A DNA stretch of 64,000 nucleotides, taken from positions 1 through 64,000 of the forward strand of contig NZ_JOAP01000015.1 of NCBI RefSeq assembly GCF_000720475.1. Direction: 5' to 3'. Source of the DNA: Streptomyces aureocirculatus. GTDB lineage: Bacteria; Actinomycetota; Actinomycetes; Streptomycetales; Streptomycetaceae. Positions 57,729-64,000 of this stretch are shown here, one piece after another. The notes under the pieces are model-generated. The model searched no databases. It had not been told where the DNA came from and saw only the letters and a program-made list of their open reading frames with translations. A program made the position numbers and the translations under genes. The stretch's first letter is position 1. The number at the start of each line of letters is the position of its first letter.

Positions 57729-58972
57729 CGGGCACCTCCCGCGAGTGCCTCCGCGCGCAGCGCGCCGGCCCGGCGCAGCGCCGCCACCGCGGGGTCGTCG
57801 GGGTCGCCCGCGTCGCCGCGCGCCGCCGCGAGGGTCTCCTCGATGGTGGTGAGGGACCCGAGGTCGGCTCTGAGCGAGCGCCCGAGGGCGGTCAGCTCGC
57901 CCCGCGCGCGGGCCTGCTCGCGGCAGTGGAAGGCGAGCTCGCAGGCGGCCAGGCACTCCGGGGCGTAGGTCGCGGGGACCGCGTCGACCGCGGCGGACAA
58001 CTCGTCGGCGGGGCGGGCCACGTCGAAGGTCAGGCCGGGCGGCAGCGTGGCCGCGATGTCCTCGACGCGGGTCAGCCGGGACAACTGGCGGCGCGTGACC
58101 GCGCACTGCTTGCGGACGTCCACGGCGGAGGCGGCCGGCAGGTTCGAGAAGTCCTTGGGGCAGACGAGCAGCGCGTGCCGGCGGACCTCGGGCGCGCGCT
58201 CGCCGTCCGCCGCCATCCGCGCGGCGACGTCGTCGAGGGCGAGTACGTACACCGCCGACTGGCGTGCCGCCGCGCCCACCTTCGCCGCGTCGGCCGCGCC
58301 GTCGATCATGGGGAAGGACTTGATCTCGACGACCGTCCACGTTCCGTCCGGCGCGACGACCACGGCGTCCGGCTCCAGGAAGGCGGGCGTGCCCGCGACG
58401 TCCAGGGCCAGCATCGGGTGGTCGAGGAGCGTCCAGGCACCGGCGGCCGTGGCCTCGCGCAGGGCGATCTCCGTGCGGCCCGCGCGGCCCCGGGGCCCTG
58501 CCGCCGAGAGGTCGGGCACCTGTGCCGAGCCGGGCTCCGGCTCGGGGCCGCCGCCCAGGCAGGCGTGGGTCAGGCGCAGCAGCTCGGCACCGCCGTCGGA
58601 CTTGACCCGTGCCTCGAAGGCATGCCCGCGCATGAAGGCGAACTGCGACTGGCCGAAGCCCGAAGGGGAACCGAGCGACTGCGCGAGCGCCGCCTTCGGC
58701 ACGCCCGCGCCGTCCAGGACGGCGCGCCGCCGACAGCCCGGGTTCGCCGCGAGCGCCGCCAGGGCGCGGGCGTCCAGGGGCTGCGGCGGTACGTCAGGTC
58801 CGCGCAGCTCCGCGAGCCGCTGCCGCAGCGCCGTCCCCGATGCCTGCGGGGTCGGCGGGGCGGCCCGCTGGTCCGGCGCCCTCGCTCCCGCGGGGTCTGC
58901 CGCCCGGGTTGCCCGCGGACTTGCCGGCGCCCGGGTCGGCGCCGAGCTTGCGCTGGTGGGGAATTCGCTCAC
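57719..58972 (-). CDS. RecB/Cas4-like Fe-S nuclease
   Basis: A 417-residue nuclease of the PD-(D/E)xK RecB group. Motifs in order: FMRGHAFEARVKSDGGAELL (Glu120), FLEPDAVVVAPDGTWTVVEI KSFPMID (Asp202, Glu216-x-Lys218) and the RecB-family QxxxY in AARQSAVYVLALDD (Gln238, Tyr242). Cysteines are placed as in Dna2, AddB and Cas4 iron-sulfur clusters: one before the nuclease core (Cys80, AANPGCRRRAVLDG) and three at the end (Cys340, 344 and 350 in APECLAACELAFHCREQ). The first 45 residues are low complexity. GTG 58972 is taken; TTG 59002 or GTG 58996 are alternatives. All choices overlap the PAP2 gene. Confidence 0.83.
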   Translation of the reverse strand: MSEFPTSASSAPTRAPASPRATRAADPAGARAPDQRAAPPTPQASGTALRQRLAELRGPDVPPQPLDARALAALAANPGCRRRAVLDGAGVPKAALAQSLGSPSGFGQSQFAFMRGHAFEARVKSDGGAELLRLTHACLGGGPEPEPGSAQVPDLSAAGPRGRAGRTEIALREATAAGAWTLLDHPMLALDVAGTPAFLEPDAVVVAPDGTWTVVEIKSFPMIDGAADAAKVGAAARQSAVYVLALDDVAARMAADGERAPEVRRHALLVCPKDFSNLPAASAVDVRKQCAVTRRQLSRLTRVEDIAATLPPGLTFDVARPADELSAAVDAVPATYAPECLAACELAFHCREQARARGELTALGRSLRADLGSLTTIEETLAAARGDAGDPDDPAVAALRRAGALRAEALAGGARCP

Positions 58973-59888
58973 CCGCCGAAGTCTGGCATCCGGCACTGAC
59001 AATCGAGGACTCCGTGGCGGAAGAGGCCGCCGGGGCGTTCGCGGAACGCTGTCCGGTGGCGGCGGGGCGCGTGCCGACCGCGGCGACGACGATCGGCCGC
59101 AGCCGTCCCTTGACCCGCTCGGCGGCCCGTCGCACGGGCTTCACCAGGAGCAGGCCCACACCCATCACGGCCGCACCGGCGACCGCGTCCAGGAAGTAGT
59201 GGTTGGCGGTGCCCATGACCACGATGGTGGTGAACAGCGGGTAGATCACGCCGGCCGCCTTCGCCAGCGGCGTGCGGCCGTACCGCCACAGCATCACACC
59301 GCACCACAGCGACCAGCCGACGTGCAGGCTCGGCATGGCCGCGTACTGGTTGGTCATGCCGCCGAGGCCGCGCGGCGCGCTGGCCTGACCGCCCCACCAG
59401 CCCCAGTCGCTGTACTGCGCCATCGTGTCGACGAAGCCGTACTTGACGTCCAGAAGGCGCGGCGGACAGGTCGGCATGAGCGTGAAGCCGACCAGGCCGA
59501 TGAGCGTGGAGACCATCAGCCAGGTGCGGGCCGCGGCGTAGTGGACCGCCCTGCTGCGGAACATCCAGATCAGGATCAGCGGTGTGACCAGATAGTGCAG
59601 CGAGGCGTACCAGAAGTCGGCGGGGACGCCGAGCGACGCGTGCGCCGTGAAGAGCCGGTTGAGCGGGTGCTCCAGGTTGAGGTGCACCGCCTTCTCGATG
59701 CGCAGCAGGGACAGGCCGTGGTCCACCGCGGTCGTGACGTCTCCGCGCGCGAGCAGCCGGCCCGCCGAGTAGGCCCCGTACACCAGCAGGATCAGCGGCA
59801 GCTCAGTCCACCAGCGCAGCCGGAGGCGGGACGTTCCGTTCCCGGATATGCCGCCGTCGCCGGCGCCTAGTGCCTTGAATCGCGGCAT
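58794..59888 (-). CDS. PAP2-superfamily lipid phosphatase / phosphotransferase
   Basis: A 364-residue membrane protein with six hydrophobic helices and PAP2 motifs facing outward: YASLHYLVTPLILIWMFRSR, AMPSLHVGWSLWCGV (catalytic SxxH type) and MGTANHYFLDAVAGAAVMGV (His/Asp). It resembles inositol-phosphorylceramide-synthase-like PAP2 proteins, acting on lipid phosphates. ATG 59888 has GGGGGA upstream; an earlier ATG at 59909 lacks a ribosome site. The hydrophilic C-terminal tail (from about residue 275) runs 179 bp into the nuclease gene in a different frame. Confidence 0.85.
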   Translation of the reverse strand: MPRFKALGAGDGGISGNGTSRLRLRWWTELPLILLVYGAYSAGRLLARGDVTTAVDHGLSLLRIEKAVHLNLEHPLNRLFTAHASLGVPADFWYASLHYLVTPLILIWMFRSRAVHYAAARTWLMVSTLIGLVGFTLMPTCPPRLLDVKYGFVDTMAQYSDWGWWGGQASAPRGLGGMTNQYAAMPSLHVGWSLWCGVMLWRYGRTPLAKAAGVIYPLFTTIVVMGTANHYFLDAVAGAAVMGVGLLLVKPVRRAAERVKGRLRPIVVAAVGTRPAATGQRSANAPAASSATESSIVSAGCQTSAGERIPHQRKLGADPGAGKSAGNPGGRPRGSEGAGPAGRPADPAGIGDGAAAAARGAART

Positions 59889-60084
59889 CCGGTGGGTCCC
59901 CCATCTCATTGCGCGCTGTTCCCGCTCGGTTCTCTCGGCGTACGACCGATGGGCCACTTTACGGCCCACGCGAAGGCCGACCAGCCATCCCCTGGTCGTC
60001 AAAGACGCAGAGATCGCGGCTCGGGTTGCTCCCTCGCCGTGTGAGTGATGATGGAGGGAACAGACAAGAGAAAGGCTTCTTCTC

Positions 60085-60681
60085 ATGGCACCGCGCATCC
60101 TGCTGGCCCGGCATGGACAGACCGAGTGGTCACTGTCCGGAAAGCACACCGGCAGGACCGACATCCCTCTTCTGGAAGAGGGCCGGCGCGGCGCGAAGCT
60201 CCTGGGCGAGCGGCTGCACCGGGCGCCCTTCGACGGCCTCCCCGGAGTGGAGGTGCGCACCAGCCCGCTGTCCCGCGCGCGGGAGACGTGCGAGCTCGCC
60301 GGCTTCGGCGACAGGGCCGCGGAGTGGGACGTGCTCATGGAGTTCGACTACGGCGCGTACGACGGTCTGACCCCCGCCGACATCCAGGCGCTGCGCCCCG
60401 GGTGGTTCATCTGGCGCGACGGCGTGCCGGACGGCGAGACGCTGGCGCAGGTGTCCGCGCGGGCCGACGAGGTCGTCGCCTGGGCGCGCGAGACGGACCG
60501 CGACGTGCTGGTCTTCGCCCACGGCCACATCCTGCGTGCCATCGCCGCCCGCTGGCTCGGCTACGACATCGACTTCGCGTCCCGTATCCGCCTCAACCCC
60601 ACGTCTCTCTCGGTCCTGGGCTGGGCCTACGGAGAGCCCGCTCTGGAGTCCTGGAACGAGACCGGGCACCTGACGGGCTGA
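60085..60681 (+). CDS. Histidine phosphatase (phosphoglycerate-mutase-like)
   Basis: A 198-residue cytosolic phosphatase. The phosphorylated His is in [20 protein letters not shown], the conserved Arg in [18 protein letters not shown], the acid Glu in [13 protein letters not shown], and the second His in [20 protein letters not shown]. The substrate cannot be told from sequence; sugar phosphates are common for this branch. Its start has a GAAAGG-type ribosome site. It is divergent from the PAP2 gene across a 196-bp gap. Confidence 0.9.
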   Translation: MAPRILLARHGQTEWSLSGKHTGRTDIPLLEEGRRGAKLLGERLHRAPFDGLPGVEVRTSPLSRARETCELAGFGDRAAEWDVLMEFDYGAYDGLTPADIQALRPGWFIWRDGVPDGETLAQVSARADEVVAWARETDRDVLVFAHGHILRAIAARWLGYDIDFASRIRLNPTSLSVLGWAYGEPALESWNETGHLTG

Positions 60682-60725
60682 GCGCCCGGGACCGCTGTCC
60701 GCGCGGGGACCGTGCCTCCCCGGCG

Positions 60726-60822
60726 GCTCACCCCGCGCGCGGGCGGCGTGCTGCCCCGGTCACACCCGCGCGCGGGCGGCGTGCTGCCTCGGTTCACACC
60801 CGCGCGCGGGCGGCGTGCTGCT
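60726..60822. repeat. Three tandem 33-bp copies of a gene's 3' end
   Basis: CGCGCGCGGGCGGCGTGCTGC recurs at a 33-bp spacing starting near 60733, 60766 and 60799. The third copy is the end of the minus-strand regulator gene, including its stop codon (60794-60796). The other two repeat its last codons downstream of the stop. Confidence 0.85.
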
Positions 60823-62323
60823 CCAGGAAGTCCGTCACTCCGGAGGCGAGCCGGTGCGGCAGCAGCAGCCGCGCGGTCGTCGCCAGCATGCACGCGATCC
60901 GTGACGACTGGACCTCGTCGAGCAGGGCGAGCACCCGCAGCCCGGCGTCCGCGGCCTCGTCCGGGCGGCCCGCGCGGGCCAGGTCGTCGGCGAGCTCCGC
61001 GGTGTACAGCGCGATGTTCCGGGTGAACTCGGGAGTCAGCGCCGCCGCCGTGCCCGCCGCCCGCTGGGCGTGCCGCGACGCGCGGTCCCACTGGCCGAGC
61101 GCAGACCAGCACTGCGCCTCCAGGCCCGCCAGTTCCGCGGGCCCGTAGAAGGTCATCCACTCCGGGTCGGTGTCGGCGGGGCCCCGGTCGAACAGCGCGT
61201 GTGCGCGGACGAGCGCCTGTCGGCAGCCCGCGTGGTCGCCGAGCCCGGCCCAGCCGCCCGCCTCGCGCAGCGCGAGCAGGGACAGGAACCTGGGCGACGC
61301 GAGGTTCCGGGCGATCCGAGCCGCCGCCTGCGCCGCTCGCACCGCCTCCCGGGGCCGCCCCGTGTCCCTGGCCAGGAACGCGGTGTTGCAGAACGCGTGC
61401 GCCTCCAGGGCCGGGTCGTTGGCCAACCGGGCCGTGGCGAGGGCCTCCGCGTAGTGCGAGCGGGCGTCGTCGAAGCGGCCCGAGTCGTGCGCGAGCCAAC
61501 CCACGGAGATCGCGAGTTCGCCCGCGCCGGAGTACAGCCGGTCGGCCACCCTGCGCCCGGCCCGCCGGGTGGTGCCCGCGTCGAGGAGGGCGTACGCGGT
61601 GCGCAGCGGATTGGCGGCACGCCGGTAGAGGCCGTCGGCGCCGTGCCGGTCGTCGAGCAGCCGGATCTCACGGACCGCGTCCTCGACCGCGCACACCTCG
61701 CTCTCGCCCGCCCTGCGGAACCCGCGCCCCCTGGGCACGCGGGCCGCGGCGACGCCGCCCGCCGGGAGGCCGACGGCCCCCAGGGACGCGGCGGCCACGG
61801 TGACCGTGCCGCTGGTCATGAATGCGCGACGCCGCACGTCGCTCTCCTCGTGGTCGCTGGGGTCGCTGGGGTCGCTGGCGCTGGCGCTGGCGCTGGCGCT
61901 GTCGCTGTCGTCGGCACCGGTGCCGATGTTGCCGCCCGGGTCGCCGGTGTTCTCGGTGGGCCTGTCGCCCGTGTACCTGGCCCCCGATCCGTCATCCCGG
62001 TACGTGGGATCCGCCCCGCGCGCGTCCATGGCGCCGCGCGCCCCCCGACCCCGTACCACCGCGCGCGGTGCGAAGCCCAGGTCCGTCAGTGTCCGGCCGG
62101 GGAACATATGCAGGAACACCCGTTCGTAGGCGTAGTTGGGGCAGCGGATCTCGCCCGCCTCCACGCGGCCGACGTACCGCGCGTCGCAGCTCACCCGCTC
62201 GCCGATCTCGCGCGCGGCCCGCCGTACCGCGGCCGCGAACTCGCCCGGTGAGCGCTGCCCGCGCAGTTGCCGGAACGTGAGATTCGGTCGCGGAGGCGGA
62301 GTTGACGATGCCGACGACGCCAT
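60794..62323 (-). CDS. TPR-containing regulator (NsdA/NsdB-like)
   Basis: A 509-residue cytosolic regulator. The N-terminal 80 residues form a helix-turn-helix-like unit (LRGQRSPGEFAAAVRRAARE; CDARYVGRVEAGEIRCPNYA YERVFLHMF). An acidic Ser/Asp/Ala linker (about 110-160) precedes RRRAFMTSGTVTVAAASLGA, a twin-arginine-like stretch seen in this family but internal, so probably not a signal. The C-terminal 300 residues are TPR helices (YAEALATARLANDPALEAHA; AELAGLEAQCWSALGQWDRA). Streptomyces proteins of this layout include NsdA, a repressor of antibiotics and sporulation. ATG 62323 has GAGAGGA upstream. Confidence 0.82.
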   Translation of the reverse strand: MASSASSTPPPRPNLTFRQLRGQRSPGEFAAAVRRAAREIGERVSCDARYVGRVEAGEIRCPNYAYERVFLHMFPGRTLTDLGFAPRAVVRGRGARGAMDARGADPTYRDDGSGARYTGDRPTENTGDPGGNIGTGADDSDSASASASASDPSDPSDHEESDVRRRAFMTSGTVTVAAASLGAVGLPAGGVAAARVPRGRGFRRAGESEVCAVEDAVREIRLLDDRHGADGLYRRAANPLRTAYALLDAGTTRRAGRRVADRLYSGAGELAISVGWLAHDSGRFDDARSHYAEALATARLANDPALEAHAFCNTAFLARDTGRPREAVRAAQAAARIARNLASPRFLSLLALREAGGWAGLGDHAGCRQALVRAHALFDRGPADTDPEWMTFYGPAELAGLEAQCWSALGQWDRASRHAQRAAGTAAALTPEFTRNIALYTAELADDLARAGRPDEAADAGLRVLALLDEVQSSRIACMLATTARLLLPHRLASGVTDFLEQHAARARV

Positions 62324-62626
62324 ACCGGATCCTCTCGCTGGGGGCCGTGCCGGGGGCGCCGCGCGCCCCTGCCGCGGCGCCGCCCGCCCGTGGGCCGGCG
62401 CCGACCGGTCGGCGTGCGTGCTGTGGGCCTGTCCGGCGGGGCATGAACGTACCCAATGGGAATCTGCCGGCACGCGTAGTTTGGCTACAAACGGGATATC
62501 TCACCCGTGATCTGCCATGATCTGCCATCCTTTGCGGCGGCGTGGCGCCGTAGCCGTTCGCACCCCCGCGCGTTGAACCATGTGGAGAGGGAGCGATGCG
62601 GCTTCCGCCCCGTCGAGGAGGTTCCC
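62324..62626. other. Divergent gap, no gene seen
   Basis: This 303-bp gap lies between the TPR regulator and the next plus-strand gene. Near 62500-62535 ATCTGCCATG and ATCTGCCATC form a short direct repeat. The segment 62440-62500 is comparatively AT-rich and may carry the regulator's promoter. Confidence 0.5.
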
Positions 62627-63208
62627 TTGTTGGAATTCGGCACGGAGAGCGGCGTATCCGGGGGTGCGCTGACGACGGCACGGCACTGGCCGAGCCAGGA
62701 TCGCAGTGCGGGGCCCGGCTGCGTCGGGCCGTGGGGCCCGGTCCGCGCCGGGGGCCACGAGGGCCACGGGCACCACGAGGGCCACGGGGACCACGAGGGT
62801 CACGAGAACTGCGACCTCGTGACCGTGCCCGCGCGCCAGGGCCTAGAGGCCGTGGACATCCTGCGCCGGGGGGTCGGGGACGAGGGCGTGGGGCCCGTCC
62901 TGCACGACGGGGGCTGCGACACCCTTGGCTTTCTTGTACCGGCCGGCACTGCGGATGGTTGGGACCTTCCCGGCAGCGCTTGTACCCAGACCTTCGGTCG
63001 TGGCGCTTTTCTCTCGCCGGGGGCGGGGCTGTGTCCGGGGGCGGGGCGGGGTCCGGATCCGGTGCCTTCGCCTCCCGGTGTGGGGGCCGGGTGGCTGGTG
63101 CCGCCCGGGGGGTTCGGGGGGCCCGAGCCCGTGACGGATCCCGCTGTGCTTCGGGCCGCCCTCGGGGAGGCTGCGCGGACGATCGAGGCTGCTGACAATT
63201 GCCGGTAG
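62627..63208 (+). CDS. Conserved Streptomyces protein, unknown
   Basis: A 193-residue protein whose TTG start is picked out by GAGGAGG at 62615-62621. The first 60 residues are poorly ordered and include a Gly/His/Glu run (GHEGHGHHEGHGDHEGHENC) encoded by an 18-bp repeat. A conserved-looking core follows: VPARQGLEAVDILRRGVGDE GVGPVLHDGG, then TLGFLVPAGTADGWDLPGSA CTQTFGRGAFLSPG, and the tail AVLRAALGEAARTIEAADNC. The core resembles small proteins seen alongside or related to the primase-like family in Streptomyces, but I cannot name a function. The His run could bind metal. Confidence 0.65.
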   Translation: MLEFGTESGVSGGALTTARHWPSQDRSAGPGCVGPWGPVRAGGHEGHGHHEGHGDHEGHENCDLVTVPARQGLEAVDILRRGVGDEGVGPVLHDGGCDTLGFLVPAGTADGWDLPGSACTQTFGRGAFLSPGAGLCPGAGRGPDPVPSPPGVGAGWLVPPGGFGGPEPVTDPAVLRAALGEAARTIEAADNCR

Positions 63209-63244
63209 GGGGTGGTCGTGGCCGTATCTGGGGCTGCGCCCCTT

Positions 63245-63295
63245 GCCCCGCTGTCGCCGCTCCGCGGCTCGTCCTCAAACGCCGGACGGGCTGAA
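63245..63295. repeat. Common Streptomyces intergenic repeat
   Basis: CTCGTCCTCAAACGCCGGAC followed by GGGCTGAAAT is, from memory, a dispersed intergenic sequence in many Streptomyces genomes. It lies in the 114-bp gap between two plus-strand genes. CGGCGTTTG/CAAACGCCG complementarity was not found nearby. Confidence 0.55.
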
Positions 63296-63322
63296 ATTTG
63301 CCCACCCGGCGATAATGGGGTG

Positions 63323-64000
63323 ATGGCGCGGAACAGGCGGGGGCGGCAGGTTCGGGAGGCTCTGGTCGAGGAGGTCGACGGGGGGCTTGCCGAGTTGATG
63401 CCGGACCGGGAGCGGGGCGGAGCCTGGACTCTGCTCGTCGACGGTGCCCCGCAGTCCCACGTCGACCTCGACGACCCCACGTACCTCGACTTCGAGTACC
63501 AGCGCAGGCTCGGCCACATCGCCGACCTCGTCGCCCCGCCCGGCAGGCCCGTGCACGCCGTGCACCTCGGCGGCGGCGCCCTCACCCTCGCCCGCTACGT
63601 CGCCGCGACCCGCCCCCGCTCCACCCAGCAGGTCGTCGAACGCGACACCGCCCTCGTCCAACTCGTACGCCGCGCCCTGCCGCTCGACCCCGCGGCCCGC
63701 GTCCGGATACGCAACACCGACGCCAGGGAAGGGCTCGCGAAGGTCCCGGACGGGTGGGCCGACCTCGTGATAGCCGATGTGTTCAGCGGCGCCCGCACCC
63801 CCGCCCACCTGACCACCACGGAGTTCCTCACCGACGTCCGCAGGGCCCTCAAGCCCACCGGCTGGTACGCCGCCAACCTCGCCGACGGGCCGCCGCTCGC
63901 CTATCTGCGCGGCCAACTCGCCACTGCGGCCGATGTCTTCCCCGAGCTCGCCCTCGTCGCCGACCCCGCGGTCCTGCGCGGCAGACGCTTCGGCAACGCC
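63323..64000 (+). CDS. Spermidine-synthase-fold methyltransferase-like protein (3' end outside window)
   Basis: An ATG at 63323 opens 226 codons that continue past the right edge. The protein begins ARNRRGRQVREALVEEVDGG and contains the spermidine synthase/SAM-binding core: PTYLDFEYQRRLGHIADLVA, VHAVHLGGGALTLARYVAAT (glycine loop), RSTQQVVERDTALVQLVRRA and WADLVIADVFSGARTPAHLT. Actinobacterial relatives are annotated fused spermidine synthase; most lack proven polyamine activity. The N-terminus has no membrane helices, so this is the soluble type. Confidence 0.85.
   Translation, partial: MARNRRGRQVREALVEEVDGGLAELMPDRERGGAWTLLVDGAPQSHVDLDDPTYLDFEYQRRLGHIADLVAPPGRPVHAVHLGGGALTLARYVAATRPRSTQQVVERDTALVQLVRRALPLDPAARVRIRNTDAREGLAKVPDGWADLVIADVFSGARTPAHLTTTEFLTDVRRALKPTGWYAANLADGPPLAYLRGQLATAADVFPELALVADPAVLRGRRFGNA

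Noticed and set aside
57719..58972. Cas4 of a CRISPR-Cas system
   Set aside because: Motifs are shared with Cas4, but there is no CRISPR array or other cas gene in the window; the protein is about twice Cas4's length and is coupled to a helicase.

Overview
The window is typical Streptomyces chromosome. GC content is very high, third codon positions are almost always G or C, GTG and TTG starts are common, and genes overlap by GTGA/ATGA. Streptomyces developmental genes are also present (a cslA-glxA pair, a CdgA-like PAS-GGDEF-EAL protein, class E and class F sortases). I see no phage, IS element, CRISPR array or antibiotic gene cluster. Decayed genes and tandem-repeat spacers are scattered among conserved genes, so this looks like core or near-core chromosome.

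Layout. 1-11.7 kb: 5' part of a helical-repeat gene, a class E sortase, a DUF3311/sodium-solute symporter pair, a small membrane protein with a short YidC paralogue, a fumarylacetoacetate-hydrolase-fold enzyme, a wall-anchored choice-of-anchor-A protein, then a Gfo/Idh/MocA oxidoreductase operon facing a ROK regulator across a 27-bp palindrome, and a second sortase substrate (LAKTG). 12.0-18.8 kb: a complete aminophosphonate uptake and degradation operon (GntR regulator, FAD amine oxidase, phosphonatase-like HAD hydrolase, ABC ATPase, two permeases, binding protein). 18.9-21.9 kb: a NagD-like HAD, a secreted protein with a class F sortase, and a GAF-ANTAR regulator. 22.1-36.3 kb: a glycan locus: GH6 lipoprotein, glxA, cslA, an NlpC/P60 enzyme with two peptidoglycan-binding repeats, an SPFH protein, an AA10 LPMO behind DasR-like operators, a GH114 lipoprotein, plus a NarL-type two-component pair and a dead acyl-CoA ligase.

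36.4-48.1 kb: type II thioesterase, IclR regulator, an ectoine-type (Ehu) ABC importer, and across a divergent promoter a DUF3830 protein, amidase, D-2-hydroxyacid dehydrogenase, two arylmalonate-decarboxylase/Asp-Glu-racemase-type proteins and a flavin monooxygenase. Together they suggest uptake and breakdown of a small nitrogenous solute. 48.3-53.4 kb: LysR fragment, CdgA-like c-di-GMP protein with a perfect BldD box upstream, M6 metalloprotease, and a primase-like protein whose stop codon lies inside a tRNA gene. Three identical tRNA-Lys(CTT) genes lie at 28.5, 37.3 and 52.7 kb. 53.6-64.0 kb: a small conserved protein, a three-gene overlapping operon (RecB/Cas4-like Fe-S nuclease, unknown protein, Dna2/Upf1-type helicase), PAP2 phosphatase, histidine phosphatase, TPR regulator, a TTG-start hypothetical and the 5' part of a spermidine-synthase-fold gene.

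The least explained system is the nuclease/unknown/helicase operon at 54.6-59.0 kb. It carries the two catalytic modules of Dna2 on separate, translationally coupled genes. All functions come from reading motifs by eye; no search was run.
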